DNA of 39,449 nucleotides from NCBI GenBank assembly GCA_031253495.1, contig JAIRWC010000036.1, forward strand, positions 1 through 39,449, written 5' to 3'. A program made the position numbers and the translations under genes. The notes below the pieces were generated by a model. It saw only the letters and a list, made by a program, of their open reading frames with translations, did no database searches and was not told the origin of the DNA. Below are positions 7,321 through 16,213 of the stretch, piece by piece (position 1 is the first letter of the stretch; the number at the start of each line of letters is the position of its first letter). This stretch comes from Oscillospiraceae bacterium. GTDB taxonomy: Bacteria; Bacillota; Clostridia; Oscillospirales; Ruminococcaceae.

Positions 7321-9018
7321 ATGAAAAACTTGAAAGTAAAAACAAAACTTTTCGTAAGCTTTGTCATAATGGCGGTAATTTCCGGAGTGGTCGGAACGGT
7401 GGGGGTCAAAGGCATCAATTCGCTCAAGGAACGCGGGATAACCATGTACGAGGACAACGTTCTGGCGATTGACGCGCTTGCCGACATGAGGGAATGTTAC
7501 CAGCTTTTAAGGTGCAATCTGCACAGGCTGTCAATCGTCTGCGGATTGGACGACCCGGAGGAATTTAACGAGGTCTTGAAAAACGCCGACATTTTCATCG
7601 AAAAGATGGAGGAAGCGCTTAAATATTACAACGAAAGCGCGCGGGACGAAGCGCAGGAGGCGAATTTCTTCAATTGCAAAAGGGTTTTTGAAAACGAGTA
7701 TGTCCCCATGATAAGGAGCCTTCAAAAAACCGCGACGGAAACGGGCAGCACGAAAGCCGCCTACGACGAGTTGCGGGGCGGCGCGGACGTGGTTTCCCGG
7801 ATAGAGGCCTACCTCGCCGGAACGACGGCGGACAACGTAAAATGGGCGGGCGAGCTGAACGACGCCAACATAGCGGACGCGTCTTCCCTCGCCGCGATAC
7901 AGATAACCGCTCTCATACTCGCCGTGTTCCTCGCGCTTTTCTTCGCGGCGTACATTTCAAGGATAATCGGCAACCCGCTCAAAACCCTGACGTCATTTAT
8001 GAGACAGGCGGGGGAAACCGGCGACATAACCGTAAAAGCCGAGGATAAGGAAGACATTTTGAAATACGCGTCCGCCAAAGACGAAATAGGGCGGTGCATA
8101 AATTCCGCCGCGAAATTCTTCGCGCGGCTGAACAAGGTGGGGGAAACCCTCGAAAGCGTTTCAGGGGGCGACCTGACGCGGGAAATAGATTTACTGTCGC
8201 AAGACGACGCGATGGGCGTTTCCCTCAACACGCTCGTCGCGAAATACAACGAGATGTTCGCGGGGATAAGCTCGTCGTCCGACCAGGTTTTGCAAGGCGC
8301 CGCCCAGGTGGCGGCGGGGAGCCAGTCGCTGGCGCAGGGCTCCGCCGAACAGGCCGCGTCGATACAGGAACTGTCCGCGGCCATCGAAGACATCGCCGAA
8401 AAGGCGCGGCAAACCGCCGCCATGACGGGCGAGGCCGTCGGGTTATCCGACACGATAAAGAACAGCGCGGAAAAAGGCAGCGGCCAAATGAGCAGGCTGG
8501 TTCAGGCGGTAACGGAAATCAACGACGCGGGGCAGTCCATCAGCAAGGTTATCAAAGTAATCGACGACATCGCGTTCCAAACCAACATACTTGCGCTTAA
8601 CGCGGCGGTGGAAGCGGCAAGGGCGGGTCAGCAGGGGAGAGGCTTCGCCGTCGTGGCGGAGGAAGTGCGCAACTTAGCGGCGAAGAGCGCGGAATCGGCG
8701 CAAGATACGAGCAGGCTGATAGAAAACTCCATAACCAAGGCCGACCTCGGGCTGACAATGGCGACGGAAACCGCCGACTCCCTCAACGAAATAGTGAGCG
8801 GGATAAACCACAACGTCGAAATTATACGCGATATCGCCCATTCCTCCGAAGAACAGGCGAAGGCCGTTTCGCAGATAACGACGGGTATTAACCAGATTTC
8901 GCAGGTCGTCCAGCAGAACAGCGCGACGGCGGAGGAAAGCGCGGCGGCTTCGGAAGAGATGAGCGGGCAGGCGGCGCTCCTGCAAGAAAAGTTAAGGCAG
9001 TTCAGCATAAAAAAATAA
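7321..9018 (+). CDS. Methyl-accepting chemotaxis protein 1
   Basis: 565 residues. Membrane helices are at about 10-29 and 187-211 and flank an extracytoplasmic helical sensor domain of about 155 residues. A HAMP domain follows (about 212-285), then the cytoplasmic signalling coiled coil. The conserved hairpin tip reads [19 protein letters not shown] (about 412-430), continuing with [13 protein letters not shown]. It senses an unknown ligand and controls CheA in polar arrays. The C-terminus (QFSIKK) lacks a CheR-tethering pentapeptide. The start at 7321 follows a GGGGGGG tract. It has its own promoter and terminator and is a paralogue of the next gene with a different sensor domain. Confidence 0.95.
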   Translation: MKNLKVKTKLFVSFVIMAVISGVVGTVGVKGINSLKERGITMYEDNVLAIDALADMRECYQLLRCNLHRLSIVCGLDDPEEFNEVLKNADIFIEKMEEALKYYNESARDEAQEANFFNCKRVFENEYVPMIRSLQKTATETGSTKAAYDELRGGADVVSRIEAYLAGTTADNVKWAGELNDANIADASSLAAIQITALILAVFLALFFAAYISRIIGNPLKTLTSFMRQAGETGDITVKAEDKEDILKYASAKDEIGRCINSAAKFFARLNKVGETLESVSGGDLTREIDLLSQDDAMGVSLNTLVAKYNEMFAGISSSSDQVLQGAAQVAAGSQSLAQGSAEQAASIQELSAAIEDIAEKARQTAAMTGEAVGLSDTIKNSAEKGSGQMSRLVQAVTEINDAGQSISKVIKVIDDIAFQTNILALNAAVEAARAGQQGRGFAVVAEEVRNLAAKSAESAQDTSRLIENSITKADLGLTMATETADSLNEIVSGINHNVEIIRDIAHSSEEQAKAVSQITTGINQISQVVQQNSATAEESAAASEEMSGQAALLQEKLRQFSIKK

Positions 9019-9025
9019 CAACAGC

Positions 9026-9108
9026 TTTATGACCATGCCGCCTCGCCCTGCACAAAACTCAATAGAAATTGCGGCATGGCGGTTCGTCCTTTCTTGTTTT
9101 TCAGCTTT
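9026..9108 (-). repeat. Dispersed ~80-bp repeat, copy 3
   Basis: This copy sits 7 bases after the MCP 1 stop and has the perfect 9-bp inverted repeat CCATGCCGC / GCGGCATGG. On the minus strand it is again open in the same frame, ending in GEAAWS and TAA (9027-9029). Unlike copies 1 and 2, no gene starts downstream on the minus strand; it points into the 3' end of MCP 1. The copy is more diverged than the other two. Confidence 0.85.
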
Positions 9109-9140
9109 CTTACCTCCTTAATAAATTTTTTCCCGGCAAA

Positions 9141-9184
9141 CTCGACACCCGCGCGGATACGGGCGGGTGTCGAGCCTTTTTTTT
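9141..9184 (+). terminator. Rho-independent terminator after MCP gene 1
   Basis: A 12-bp stem CTCGACACCCGC / GCGGGTGTCGAG with a 10-base loop is followed by CC and eight T. It ends the MCP 1 transcript after the repeat. Confidence 0.92.
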
Positions 9185-9271
9185 GGCGTTTTTTGAAACT
9201 TTCGTGAAATTTTGCGAGTTATTCGCGCGTAAATTCTGTTGTTTTGTCAATAGCCATTTTCGTGGCGGATA

Positions 9272-9280
9272 TGGTATAAT
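9272..9280 (+). promoter_or_regulatory. Extended -10 promoter of MCP gene 2
   Basis: TGGTATAAT at 9272-9280 is a consensus -10 box with a TGN extension, 65 bases before the MCP 2 start. No good -35 box lies at the right distance, which is tolerated in extended -10 promoters. The remaining sequence of the 326-base gap holds repeat copy 3 and the MCP 1 terminator. Confidence 0.6.
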
Positions 9281-9344
9281 TACTTAGCGTTTACTTTTAC
9301 GCTGCGCATATAGTTTTCACACGCCGAAAAAGAGAGGGAACACC

Positions 9345-11057
9345 ATGAAAAATTTAAAAGTATCCGTAAAATTGATTTTAGGCTTTCTGATAGTCGCCGC
9401 CTTGACAGCGTTGGTGGGGATTGTCGGCATTATCGGAATGAACGGCATCGACTCTTCTTTCGATAAGATGTACAACGGTCAGACCGTCCCGCTGCCCGAC
9501 ATGGGGAAGGCGATTGAAATGCTTCAGCGTCAGCGCGCCTGCATGCGCGAATACATCGTGGGCGCGGCCATAGGGGACAACGACTTGATTGACGACGCGC
9601 ACAGCAGGACCCAGGATTACCAGACGCAAATGGACGCCGCCCTGACGAGCTACGGGGCGACGATAGACACGTCGACGGACGCGGGCAAACAGGCGCAGCA
9701 GCTTTTCGACGACGCGAACACCCTGTACCACGGCAGTTTCATGGAGTGCCTGGAAAAAATTTACGACGGGGCGAAAAACGGGCAGGACGCCAAAGAACTG
9801 TACGATTTGATGGGCACCTACACGGCGGACGTCAACAAGGTCGTCGACAATTTGGACCAATGCATGTCGTTGAAAATCACGTCGGCGAAGAACTCTTACG
9901 ACAGCGCGACCGAGTCGGCGAGCCAGTCGATGGTGATAACGATTGTCGTGCTGGTGTTGGCGGTGGTCGTCGCGATAGTCTTGGCGGTGTACATTTCGAG
10001 TATAATCAGCAAGCCTCTCGCGCGGCTGACCGGGTTTATGAAAAAGGCGAGCACGACGGGCGACCTGAAATTCAGCAAGGAAGAAGAGGACACAATCAGG
10101 GACTATTCCCAGAACAGGGACGAAATCGGGCAGACCATCAACGCCACGTCGGGGTTTGTCAACAGAATGAACGTTATAAGCCGCGAGCTTGAGATTATTT
10201 CGAACGGCGACCTGTCAAGCAGCGTCTCTCTCCTGTCGGAGAAGGATATCATGGGCGTTTCCCTGCAGAAGATGAACGCGAAGCTGAACGATATGTTCGG
10301 GGAAATCAATTCGTCGTCCTCGCAGGTCAACATGGGTTCCAAGCAAATAGCGGACGGCGCGCAGGCGCTCGCGTCGGGTTCCACCGAACAGGCCGCGACG
10401 ATAGAAGAGCTTTCTTCCTCCACGTCGGAAATAGCGGGCAAAACCAAGCAGAACGCCGAAATGGCGACGAAAGCCGCGGAACTCGCGGACGTGATTATCA
10501 AGAGCGCGGAGAAAGGGAGCCGTCAAATGGACGAGATGATGGCGGCGGTCAACGATATCAACCAAGCGAGCCAGAACATCAGCAAGGTTATCAAGGTTAT
10601 CGACGATATAGCGTTCCAGACGAATATTCTCGCTTTGAACGCCGCGGTCGAGGCGGCGAGGGCGGGACAGCACGGCAAGGGCTTCGCCGTCGTCGCGGAA
10701 GAGGTGCGGAACTTGGCCGCCAAGAGCGCGGAAGCGGCGAAGGATACCAGCGGGCTGATTTCAAGCTCCATAGAGAAGGCGGAACTCGGCGCGCGGATTG
10801 CCAACGAAACCGCCTCGAGCCTTACGGAAATCGTGTCGGGCATCAACGAGAGCAGCCAGCTTGTCAATGAAATCGCGCGGTCTTCCGAGGAGCAGTCCAT
10901 AGGTATTTCGCAGATTAACACCGGTATCGAGCAGGTAACGCAGGTTATTCAGCAAAACAGCGCGACGGCGGAGGAAAGCGCGGCGGCGGCCCAGGAAATG
11001 AGCGGCCAGTCCGAAATGCTTGAAGAGCTTATCAGACAGTTTAAACTGAAAAGCTGA
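9345..11057 (+). CDS. Methyl-accepting chemotaxis protein 2 (four-helix-bundle sensor)
   Basis: 570 residues. The first helix is at about 11-31 and the second at about 200-222. The extracytoplasmic domain between them is helical, with the spacing of the 4HB_MCP sensor type. HAMP and the long signalling coiled coil follow, with the tip [19 protein letters not shown] and [19 protein letters not shown]. It differs from MCP 1 mainly in the sensor domain, so the two probably respond to different ligands. The ATG at 9345 follows AGAGAGGGAA. It has its own promoter and terminator. Confidence 0.95.
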   Translation: MKNLKVSVKLILGFLIVAALTALVGIVGIIGMNGIDSSFDKMYNGQTVPLPDMGKAIEMLQRQRACMREYIVGAAIGDNDLIDDAHSRTQDYQTQMDAALTSYGATIDTSTDAGKQAQQLFDDANTLYHGSFMECLEKIYDGAKNGQDAKELYDLMGTYTADVNKVVDNLDQCMSLKITSAKNSYDSATESASQSMVITIVVLVLAVVVAIVLAVYISSIISKPLARLTGFMKKASTTGDLKFSKEEEDTIRDYSQNRDEIGQTINATSGFVNRMNVISRELEIISNGDLSSSVSLLSEKDIMGVSLQKMNAKLNDMFGEINSSSSQVNMGSKQIADGAQALASGSTEQAATIEELSSSTSEIAGKTKQNAEMATKAAELADVIIKSAEKGSRQMDEMMAAVNDINQASQNISKVIKVIDDIAFQTNILALNAAVEAARAGQHGKGFAVVAEEVRNLAAKSAEAAKDTSGLISSSIEKAELGARIANETASSLTEIVSGINESSQLVNEIARSSEEQSIGISQINTGIEQVTQVIQQNSATAEESAAAAQEMSGQSEMLEELIRQFKLKS

Positions 11058-11071
11058 AGGTTAACTTCAAA

Positions 11072-11111
11072 AACGGGTCGCCCGAAGGCGGCCCGTTTTT
11101 ATTTTTTAAGC
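11072..11111 (+). terminator. Rho-independent terminator after MCP gene 2
   Basis: The hairpin ACGGGTCGCC CGAA GGCGGCCCGT is followed by TTTTATTTTTT. The descending arm and T-tract (AAGCGGCCCGTTTTTATTTTTT) are repeated directly at 11107-11129, a small local duplication. Confidence 0.9.
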
Positions 11112-11151
11112 GGCCCGTTTTTATTTTTTGTATTTTTATATATTCAAACAC

Positions 11152-11181
11152 TGGACTTTTTAACCCTTTTTATGATATAAT
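11152..11181 (+). promoter_or_regulatory. Promoter of parB
   Basis: TGGACT (11152-11157, four of six matches to TTGACA), an 18-base spacer and a consensus TATAAT (11176-11181) lie 33 bases before the parB ATG. Confidence 0.62.
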
Positions 11182-11213
11182 GGTTACGTGTAAATTTATC
11201 TTAGGAGATTGAT

Positions 11214-12047
11214 ATGGCGAAAAAATCGGTATTGGGCGACGCGCTGGACAGTATTTTCGACGACGTGGACGGCTTTGACGGCGGTTTGGGCGTGCAAACG
11301 CTGAAAATCGGCGAGATAGAACCCAATCGCGACCAGCCCCGTAAGGATTTTGACCCCGAAAAGCTGAACACATTGGCTGAATCCATATCACAACACGGGC
11401 TTATACAGCCTTTAACCGTCAGGCAGACAGACGGCGGGTATCAGATAGTGGCGGGCGAACGGCGTTGGCGCGCCGCGCGAATGGCGGGATTAACGGAAGT
11501 GCCGGTGCGCGTCATGGAACTTTCCGACGCCCAAACGATGCAAATCGCGCTTATAGAGAACCTGCAGCGCGAGGACTTGAACCCCGTCGAAGAGGCGGCG
11601 GGTTACCGCGAGTTGATGGACGGCTACGGGATGAAGCAGGACGAAGTGGCGAAAGTCGTGGGGAAGGCGCGTTCGTCCGTTACAAACTCGTTAAGGCTGC
11701 TTACGCTCCCCGACGAGGTTTTGGAGCTTGTCAGGAAGAATACGCTGTCGAAGGGGCATTGCAAGGCGATAATGGCGGCGCAGTCGACCGAACGCGTGAT
11801 TGAGCTCGCCAACCTTGCCGCTTCGGGCGAACTCAGCGTCCGCGAAACCGAGAGACTCGCCAAAAAGACCCCCGTTAAAAAGAAAGCCGCCGCCAAAAGG
11901 AAGAACAATTTTTTCCTCGAAACCGAGCTTGCGCTTGGCGGCGCGCTTAACACGACGGTGAGGATTATCGACGGCAAGAACAAAAAGACGCTTTGCATCG
12001 ACTTCAAAGACGAGGAAGAACTGAAAAGCATTATAAAAAAGTTGTAA
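11214..12047 (+). CDS. parB: ParB/Spo0J chromosome partitioning protein
   Basis: 277 residues. The N-terminal CTPase/nuclease-like domain shows DQPRKDF, GLIQPLTVR and the CTP-binding GERRWRAAR motif (about residues 82-90). The helix-turn-helix region (MKQDEVAKVVGKARSSVTNSL) for parS recognition and a lysine-rich linker with a C-terminal dimerisation domain follow. ParB clamps spread from parS sites and help load condensin and segregate origins. The ATG at 11214 has AGGAG nine bases upstream. No parA/soj gene and no parS consensus were found in the window; parA could be elsewhere. Confidence 0.93.
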   Translation: MAKKSVLGDALDSIFDDVDGFDGGLGVQTLKIGEIEPNRDQPRKDFDPEKLNTLAESISQHGLIQPLTVRQTDGGYQIVAGERRWRAARMAGLTEVPVRVMELSDAQTMQIALIENLQREDLNPVEEAAGYRELMDGYGMKQDEVAKVVGKARSSVTNSLRLLTLPDEVLELVRKNTLSKGHCKAIMAAQSTERVIELANLAASGELSVRETERLAKKTPVKKKAAAKRKNNFFLETELALGGALNTTVRIIDGKNKKTLCIDFKDEEELKSIIKKL

Positions 12048-12116
12048 ACCCGTACCGACAGCTTGGGCGGAACAGGCTTAAAACTAAAAAAACATTATTG
12101 GGAGCTTCTTGAAAAA

Positions 12117-14636
12117 ATGAAAATCGCGTTTTCGACGTTGGCGTGTCCGAATTTCTCATGGACGGACATCTATTCAATGGCAAAGGACTTGGGTTTCAAC
12201 GGCATAGAAATCCGCGGCTTAGGGGAAGAAATCTTCGCGGCGAGGGCGAAGCCGTTCACCCCGAACGAGGTTGGCGGAACCAAGGAAAAGCTAAAGCACC
12301 TGGGGTTGGAAATCCCCTGCCTTTCGTCGGGGTGTTGCCTTAAAAACAAGGAGAATTTCGGCGAGAACATGGCGGAAATAACCGAATACATTTCCTTGGC
12401 CGAGAAGCTTGGAACCGACTATATACGAATTCTCGGCGACCTTGAACCCATGCCGCGGGGCGAGGTTGACGACAATGTCGTAATCGAGGCGTTGAACGCG
12501 CTTAAGGGCGCGGCGGCTAAGGCTAAGGTTACGCTGCTTGTGGAAACCAACGGCGTTTACGCCGACACCAAGCGGCTTAAGGCGTTGCTTGACGCGGTTA
12601 ATTCGCCGAGCGTGGCGGCGTTGTGGGATATGCACCACCCTTACAGGTACAAGGGCGAAAGCCCTGCCGAAACCGTCGCGAACATCGGGGGTTACATTCG
12701 TTACGTCCACACCAAGGACTCGGTCGTCGAGGGCGGGGAATCGCTGTATAAGATGATGGGTTACGGCGACCTGCCGGTCAAGGAAATGCTGTCGGAGCTT
12801 CGCGGGATAGGCTACGAGGGGTATGTTTCGCTGGAATGGGTCAAGCGTTGGGCGAACAACCTTGAGGAAGCGGGGGTGGTGTTCCCGCATTTCGCGCGGT
12901 TTATGAAGGCGTACACCGCCGAAAAGAAGCGGCTGTACAAGAACAACCGTGGCGACGGCGACTACCCGTGGAAGAAGAACACGCTTATTGACGAAACATT
13001 TCCGGACGTTCTCGACAGAATATGCGAGGAATTTCCGAACCAATACGCCTTTCGCTACACGGAATTAGACTACACCCGCACCTACGCGGAGTTTCGCGAG
13101 GAATCGGACAGGTTTGCCCGCGCGTTAATCGCGATGGGGGTAAATCGGGGCGACCACGTTTCGATATGGGCGACCAACGTGCCGGCGTGGTTTATAACAT
13201 TCTGGGCGACGACAAAAATCGGCGCGGTTTTGGTGACGGTCAACACGGCTTATAAAATCCACGAGGCGGAGTATCTTCTGCACCAGTCGGACACCCACAC
13301 GTTGGTAATGGTTGACGGGTTCAAGGACTCGAACTACGTGGAGATTATCAACAAAATCTGCCCCGAATTAGCTTCCTGCGAAGCGGGGGAGCTGTGTTCG
13401 GAACGTCTGCCTGTTTTGCGGAACGTCGTAACCGTCGAGTCAAGGCAGGCGGGCTGTTACACATGGGAAGAGGCGATGGCGTTATCGGAAAGGGTTCCGC
13501 GTTCCGAGGTTGAGGCGCGGCGCAAGGCGATTGACAAGCACGACATTTGCAATATGCAGTACACGTCGGGGACGACGGGTTTCCCGAAAGGGGTAAGGCT
13601 GTCGCACTACAGCGTGGTCAACAACGGCAAGGTCATAGGCGACTGCATGGACTTTTCGACGGCGGACAAGCTTATGATTCAGGTGCCCATGTTCCACTGT
13701 TTCGGAATGGTGCTGGCGATGACGGCTTCGATGACCCACGGCGCGACAATGTGCCCGATTACGGCGTTCAGTCCGCAGAAGGGGCTTGACTGCATAAACA
13801 GGGAGAAGATAACGGCGTTCCACGGCGTGCCGACGATGTTTATCGCGATGCTGGAACACCCCGATTTCGCGAAAACCGACTTTTCCCACGTGCGAACGGG
13901 GATAATGGCGGGCTCGCCCTGCCCGGTAAAGGTCATGGAGGATGTTCTTGAGAAGATGAACATGAGGGAAATCTGCATTACCTACGGTCAGACCGAAGCC
14001 GCCCCCGCGATTACAATGAGCACGACGATTGACAGCGTTGAAACGCGGGTGAACACGGTGGGCGCGCCGGTATTCGGCGTTGAGGTAAAGGTGATAAACC
14101 CGGAAACGGGGGAGGAGCTGCCCGACGACTGCGACGGCGAACTTTGCGCGCGCGGTTACAACGTCATGAAGGACTACTACAAAATGCCCGAGGCGACCAA
14201 CGCGGCGGTTGACGCCGACGGCTGGCTGCACACGGGGGACTTGGCCAAGCGGCTGCCCGACGGGAATTACAAGATAACGGGGCGGCTGAAGGACATGATA
14301 ATTCGGGGCGGCGAGAACATCTACCCCAAGGAAATCGAGGATTTTCTGTACACCCACGAAAAAATCCGCGACGTTCAGGTAATCGGGGTACCGTCCAAGC
14401 AATACGGCGAAGAAATTATGGCGTGCGTTATACTCAAGGAGGGGGAGCGGGCCGGCGAGGACGAAATCAAGGAATACGTCCGGGCGCACATGGCGAAGCA
14501 CAAGGTGCCGAGCTATGTGGGCTTTGTCGGCGAATTTCCGATGAACGCGGCGGGGAAAATTCTCAAGTACAAGATGCGGGAGGACGCGGTGGAGAAGTTG
14601 GGGCTAAGCGCGGAGAGCAAAATCGTCACGGCGTGA
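12117..14636 (+). CDS. Fusion of TIM-barrel sugar isomerase/epimerase-like domain with acyl-CoA synthetase
   Basis: 839 residues from the ATG at 12117. Residues 1 to about 270 form a xylose-isomerase-like TIM barrel (AP endonuclease 2 family). Its metal ligands appear intact: Glu in LVETNG, Asp/His in LWDMHHP, His/Asp in YVHTKD and Glu in VSLEW. Residues from about 290 form an AMP-dependent acyl-CoA synthetase with YTSGTTGFPKGV, YGQTEAAP, GWLHTGDL, GRLKDMIIRGGENIYPKE and the catalytic lysine in AAGKILKYKMRE. The second half should adenylate a carboxylic acid and load CoA, and the first may isomerise or dehydrate the acid's sugar-like precursor. The substrate is unknown. It lies 69 bases after parB and 25 before the leucine-rich repeat gene, with no visible terminator between. 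Confidence 0.88.
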   Translation: MKIAFSTLACPNFSWTDIYSMAKDLGFNGIEIRGLGEEIFAARAKPFTPNEVGGTKEKLKHLGLEIPCLSSGCCLKNKENFGENMAEITEYISLAEKLGTDYIRILGDLEPMPRGEVDDNVVIEALNALKGAAAKAKVTLLVETNGVYADTKRLKALLDAVNSPSVAALWDMHHPYRYKGESPAETVANIGGYIRYVHTKDSVVEGGESLYKMMGYGDLPVKEMLSELRGIGYEGYVSLEWVKRWANNLEEAGVVFPHFARFMKAYTAEKKRLYKNNRGDGDYPWKKNTLIDETFPDVLDRICEEFPNQYAFRYTELDYTRTYAEFREESDRFARALIAMGVNRGDHVSIWATNVPAWFITFWATTKIGAVLVTVNTAYKIHEAEYLLHQSDTHTLVMVDGFKDSNYVEIINKICPELASCEAGELCSERLPVLRNVVTVESRQAGCYTWEEAMALSERVPRSEVEARRKAIDKHDICNMQYTSGTTGFPKGVRLSHYSVVNNGKVIGDCMDFSTADKLMIQVPMFHCFGMVLAMTASMTHGATMCPITAFSPQKGLDCINREKITAFHGVPTMFIAMLEHPDFAKTDFSHVRTGIMAGSPCPVKVMEDVLEKMNMREICITYGQTEAAPAITMSTTIDSVETRVNTVGAPVFGVEVKVINPETGEELPDDCDGELCARGYNVMKDYYKMPEATNAAVDADGWLHTGDLAKRLPDGNYKITGRLKDMIIRGGENIYPKEIEDFLYTHEKIRDVQVIGVPSKQYGEEIMACVILKEGERAGEDEIKEYVRAHMAKHKVPSYVGFVGEFPMNAAGKILKYKMREDAVEKLGLSAESKIVTA

Positions 14637-14661
14637 GAACGGGGGTTTAAGGAGAAAAGCA

Positions 14662-16173
14662 ATGCACAAGGACATCACTTACGGAATAGAAGAAATACGC
14701 ATGGGAGAATTTACGAACGTTACCAACATCACCGGCGTCAGTATCCCCTATTCCGTGAAAGAAATCGGTTTGAGCGCGTTCGAGGGGTGCACGGGGCTGT
14801 TAAGCGTCAATCTGCCTTCCGGCGTAAAGGTGATAGGCGGCCGCGCTTTCGAGGGGTGCACGGCCCTTTCCTCGGTCATTATCCCCAAAGGGGTAACCGA
14901 AATAGGGGATAACGCGTTCAAGGACTGCAAAAGCCTTGTTACCCTGCTTTTGCCGCCCGACGTAAAAACGATAGGCAGTTACGCTTTCGAGGGTTGCGGG
15001 CGCCTGTCTAAAGTTACCGTTTCGCCGGGGTTGAAATGGCTCGGCTCCAACGCCTTCCGCGGATGCAGAAGTTTGAAAAGCCTTGAAATCCCCGAAGGGA
15101 TTACCGATATTGAAAAGCACACCTTTTCCGGCTGCACGGACCTGCTGGGCGTAAATCTGCCCGAAAGCGTCGAATATATCGGCGAATACGCTTTCAACGG
15201 CTGCAAAAGCTTTAAAAGCATAAACCTTTCCGCCAACGTAAAGGAAATCGGCGAATACGCCTTTTCGGGGTGCGCGGCGCTGCCGGCGCTCGCAATGCCC
15301 GCCGGGCTTAGGGAAATCGGCGACTACGCGCTGAAAGACTGCATAAATTTAAAAAGCGTTTCCATTCCCGCCGGGGTCGCGCGGATAGGGGAAAACGCTT
15401 TCTATAACTGCAAAAGCCTGAAATCAATCAACGTCGATAAAAACAACGCGGCCTACGCTTCCGAAAACGGCGTGCTTTTCAACAAAGATAAATCTGTTTT
15501 GATAGCCTATCCCTCCGGTAAGACCGACGCGTCCTATTCCGTTCCCGAAAGCGTTTCCGAGTTGGGCAAATACGCCTTTATGGGCAGTAAAAGCCTCAAA
15601 GAGCTTAATCTTCCCTCCGGTCTCACCCGTATCGGCGACGCGGAGTTTAAAGGGTGCATAAACCTGTCCGGGTTCGCCTTGCCGGACCGCATAACCGATA
15701 TAGGGGAAAGCGCGTTTGAAGAATGTATAAGCCTTAAAAACGTGATTATCCCCGGGAGGGTTACGGATATAAAGAGCAACACCTTCAAAGATTGCAGGAA
15801 GTTGGCCATGATAGCCATTCCCGACGGCGTAACCTCGATAGGCTGGGGGGCTTTCGAGGGGTGCGAAAGGCTGATGGGCGTCAACCTCCCCGACAGCGTT
15901 ACCGAAATAGCGTGGAACGCTTGGAGCGGTTGCGTTAACCTTTTGAGCGTCATACTTTCAGACAACATTTCCGTGATAGGCGGCGGCACGTTTTACGGGT
16001 GCGCGGGGCTGACGGAAATCGATATCCCGCCGAGCGTCGTAAAAATCGAAAAGAGCGCGTTTGAAGGCTGCGACGGTCTGCAAACCGCCCATATACAAAC
16101 GAGGAAAACGGACGTTACGATAGATTCCGAGGCGTTTCCGCCGGGCACGAAATTAGAGTTCGCGAACGGGTGA
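14662..16173 (+). CDS. BspA-like leucine-rich repeat protein (LRR_5 type)
   Basis: 503 residues made almost wholly of about 20 repeats of 23 residues with the pattern IGxxAFxxCxxLxxVxLPxxV. The run is interrupted near residue 270 by the segment ENGVLFNKDKSVLIAYP that is usual in this family. BspA-type repeats make a curved beta solenoid used in adhesion or protein binding. Here no signal peptide, membrane anchor or cell-wall sorting signal is seen, so the protein appears cytoplasmic or is exported by an unknown route. The start ATG 14662 follows AAGGAG. It probably shares a transcript with the fusion enzyme. Confidence 0.88.
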   Translation: MHKDITYGIEEIRMGEFTNVTNITGVSIPYSVKEIGLSAFEGCTGLLSVNLPSGVKVIGGRAFEGCTALSSVIIPKGVTEIGDNAFKDCKSLVTLLLPPDVKTIGSYAFEGCGRLSKVTVSPGLKWLGSNAFRGCRSLKSLEIPEGITDIEKHTFSGCTDLLGVNLPESVEYIGEYAFNGCKSFKSINLSANVKEIGEYAFSGCAALPALAMPAGLREIGDYALKDCINLKSVSIPAGVARIGENAFYNCKSLKSINVDKNNAAYASENGVLFNKDKSVLIAYPSGKTDASYSVPESVSELGKYAFMGSKSLKELNLPSGLTRIGDAEFKGCINLSGFALPDRITDIGESAFEECISLKNVIIPGRVTDIKSNTFKDCRKLAMIAIPDGVTSIGWGAFEGCERLMGVNLPDSVTEIAWNAWSGCVNLLSVILSDNISVIGGGTFYGCAGLTEIDIPPSVVKIEKSAFEGCDGLQTAHIQTRKTDVTIDSEAFPPGTKLEFANG

Positions 16174-16190
16174 AAACCCTTTTTACGGCG

Positions 16191-16211
16191 ATTTCGCGCG
16201 AAACGCGAAAT
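16191..16211. terminator. Hairpin between convergent genes
   Basis: An 8-bp stem ATTTCGCG / CGCGAAAT with loop CGAAA lies between the stops of the leucine-rich repeat gene and the convergent kinase gene. No T-tract follows on either side, so termination is only possible. Confidence 0.4.
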
Positions 16212-16213
16212 TA

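Noticed and set aside
9111-9344. Riboswitch or flagellar-sigma promoter upstream of MCP 2
   Set aside because: The conserved-looking part is an ordinary terminator plus an extended -10 box; the flagellar -35/-10 pattern does not fit.
13482-14501. 339-codon frame opposite the acyl-CoA synthetase part of the fusion
   Set aside because: Arg/His/Val-rich low-quality translation typical of a shadow frame in GC-rich DNA; the plus strand has full ligase motifs.
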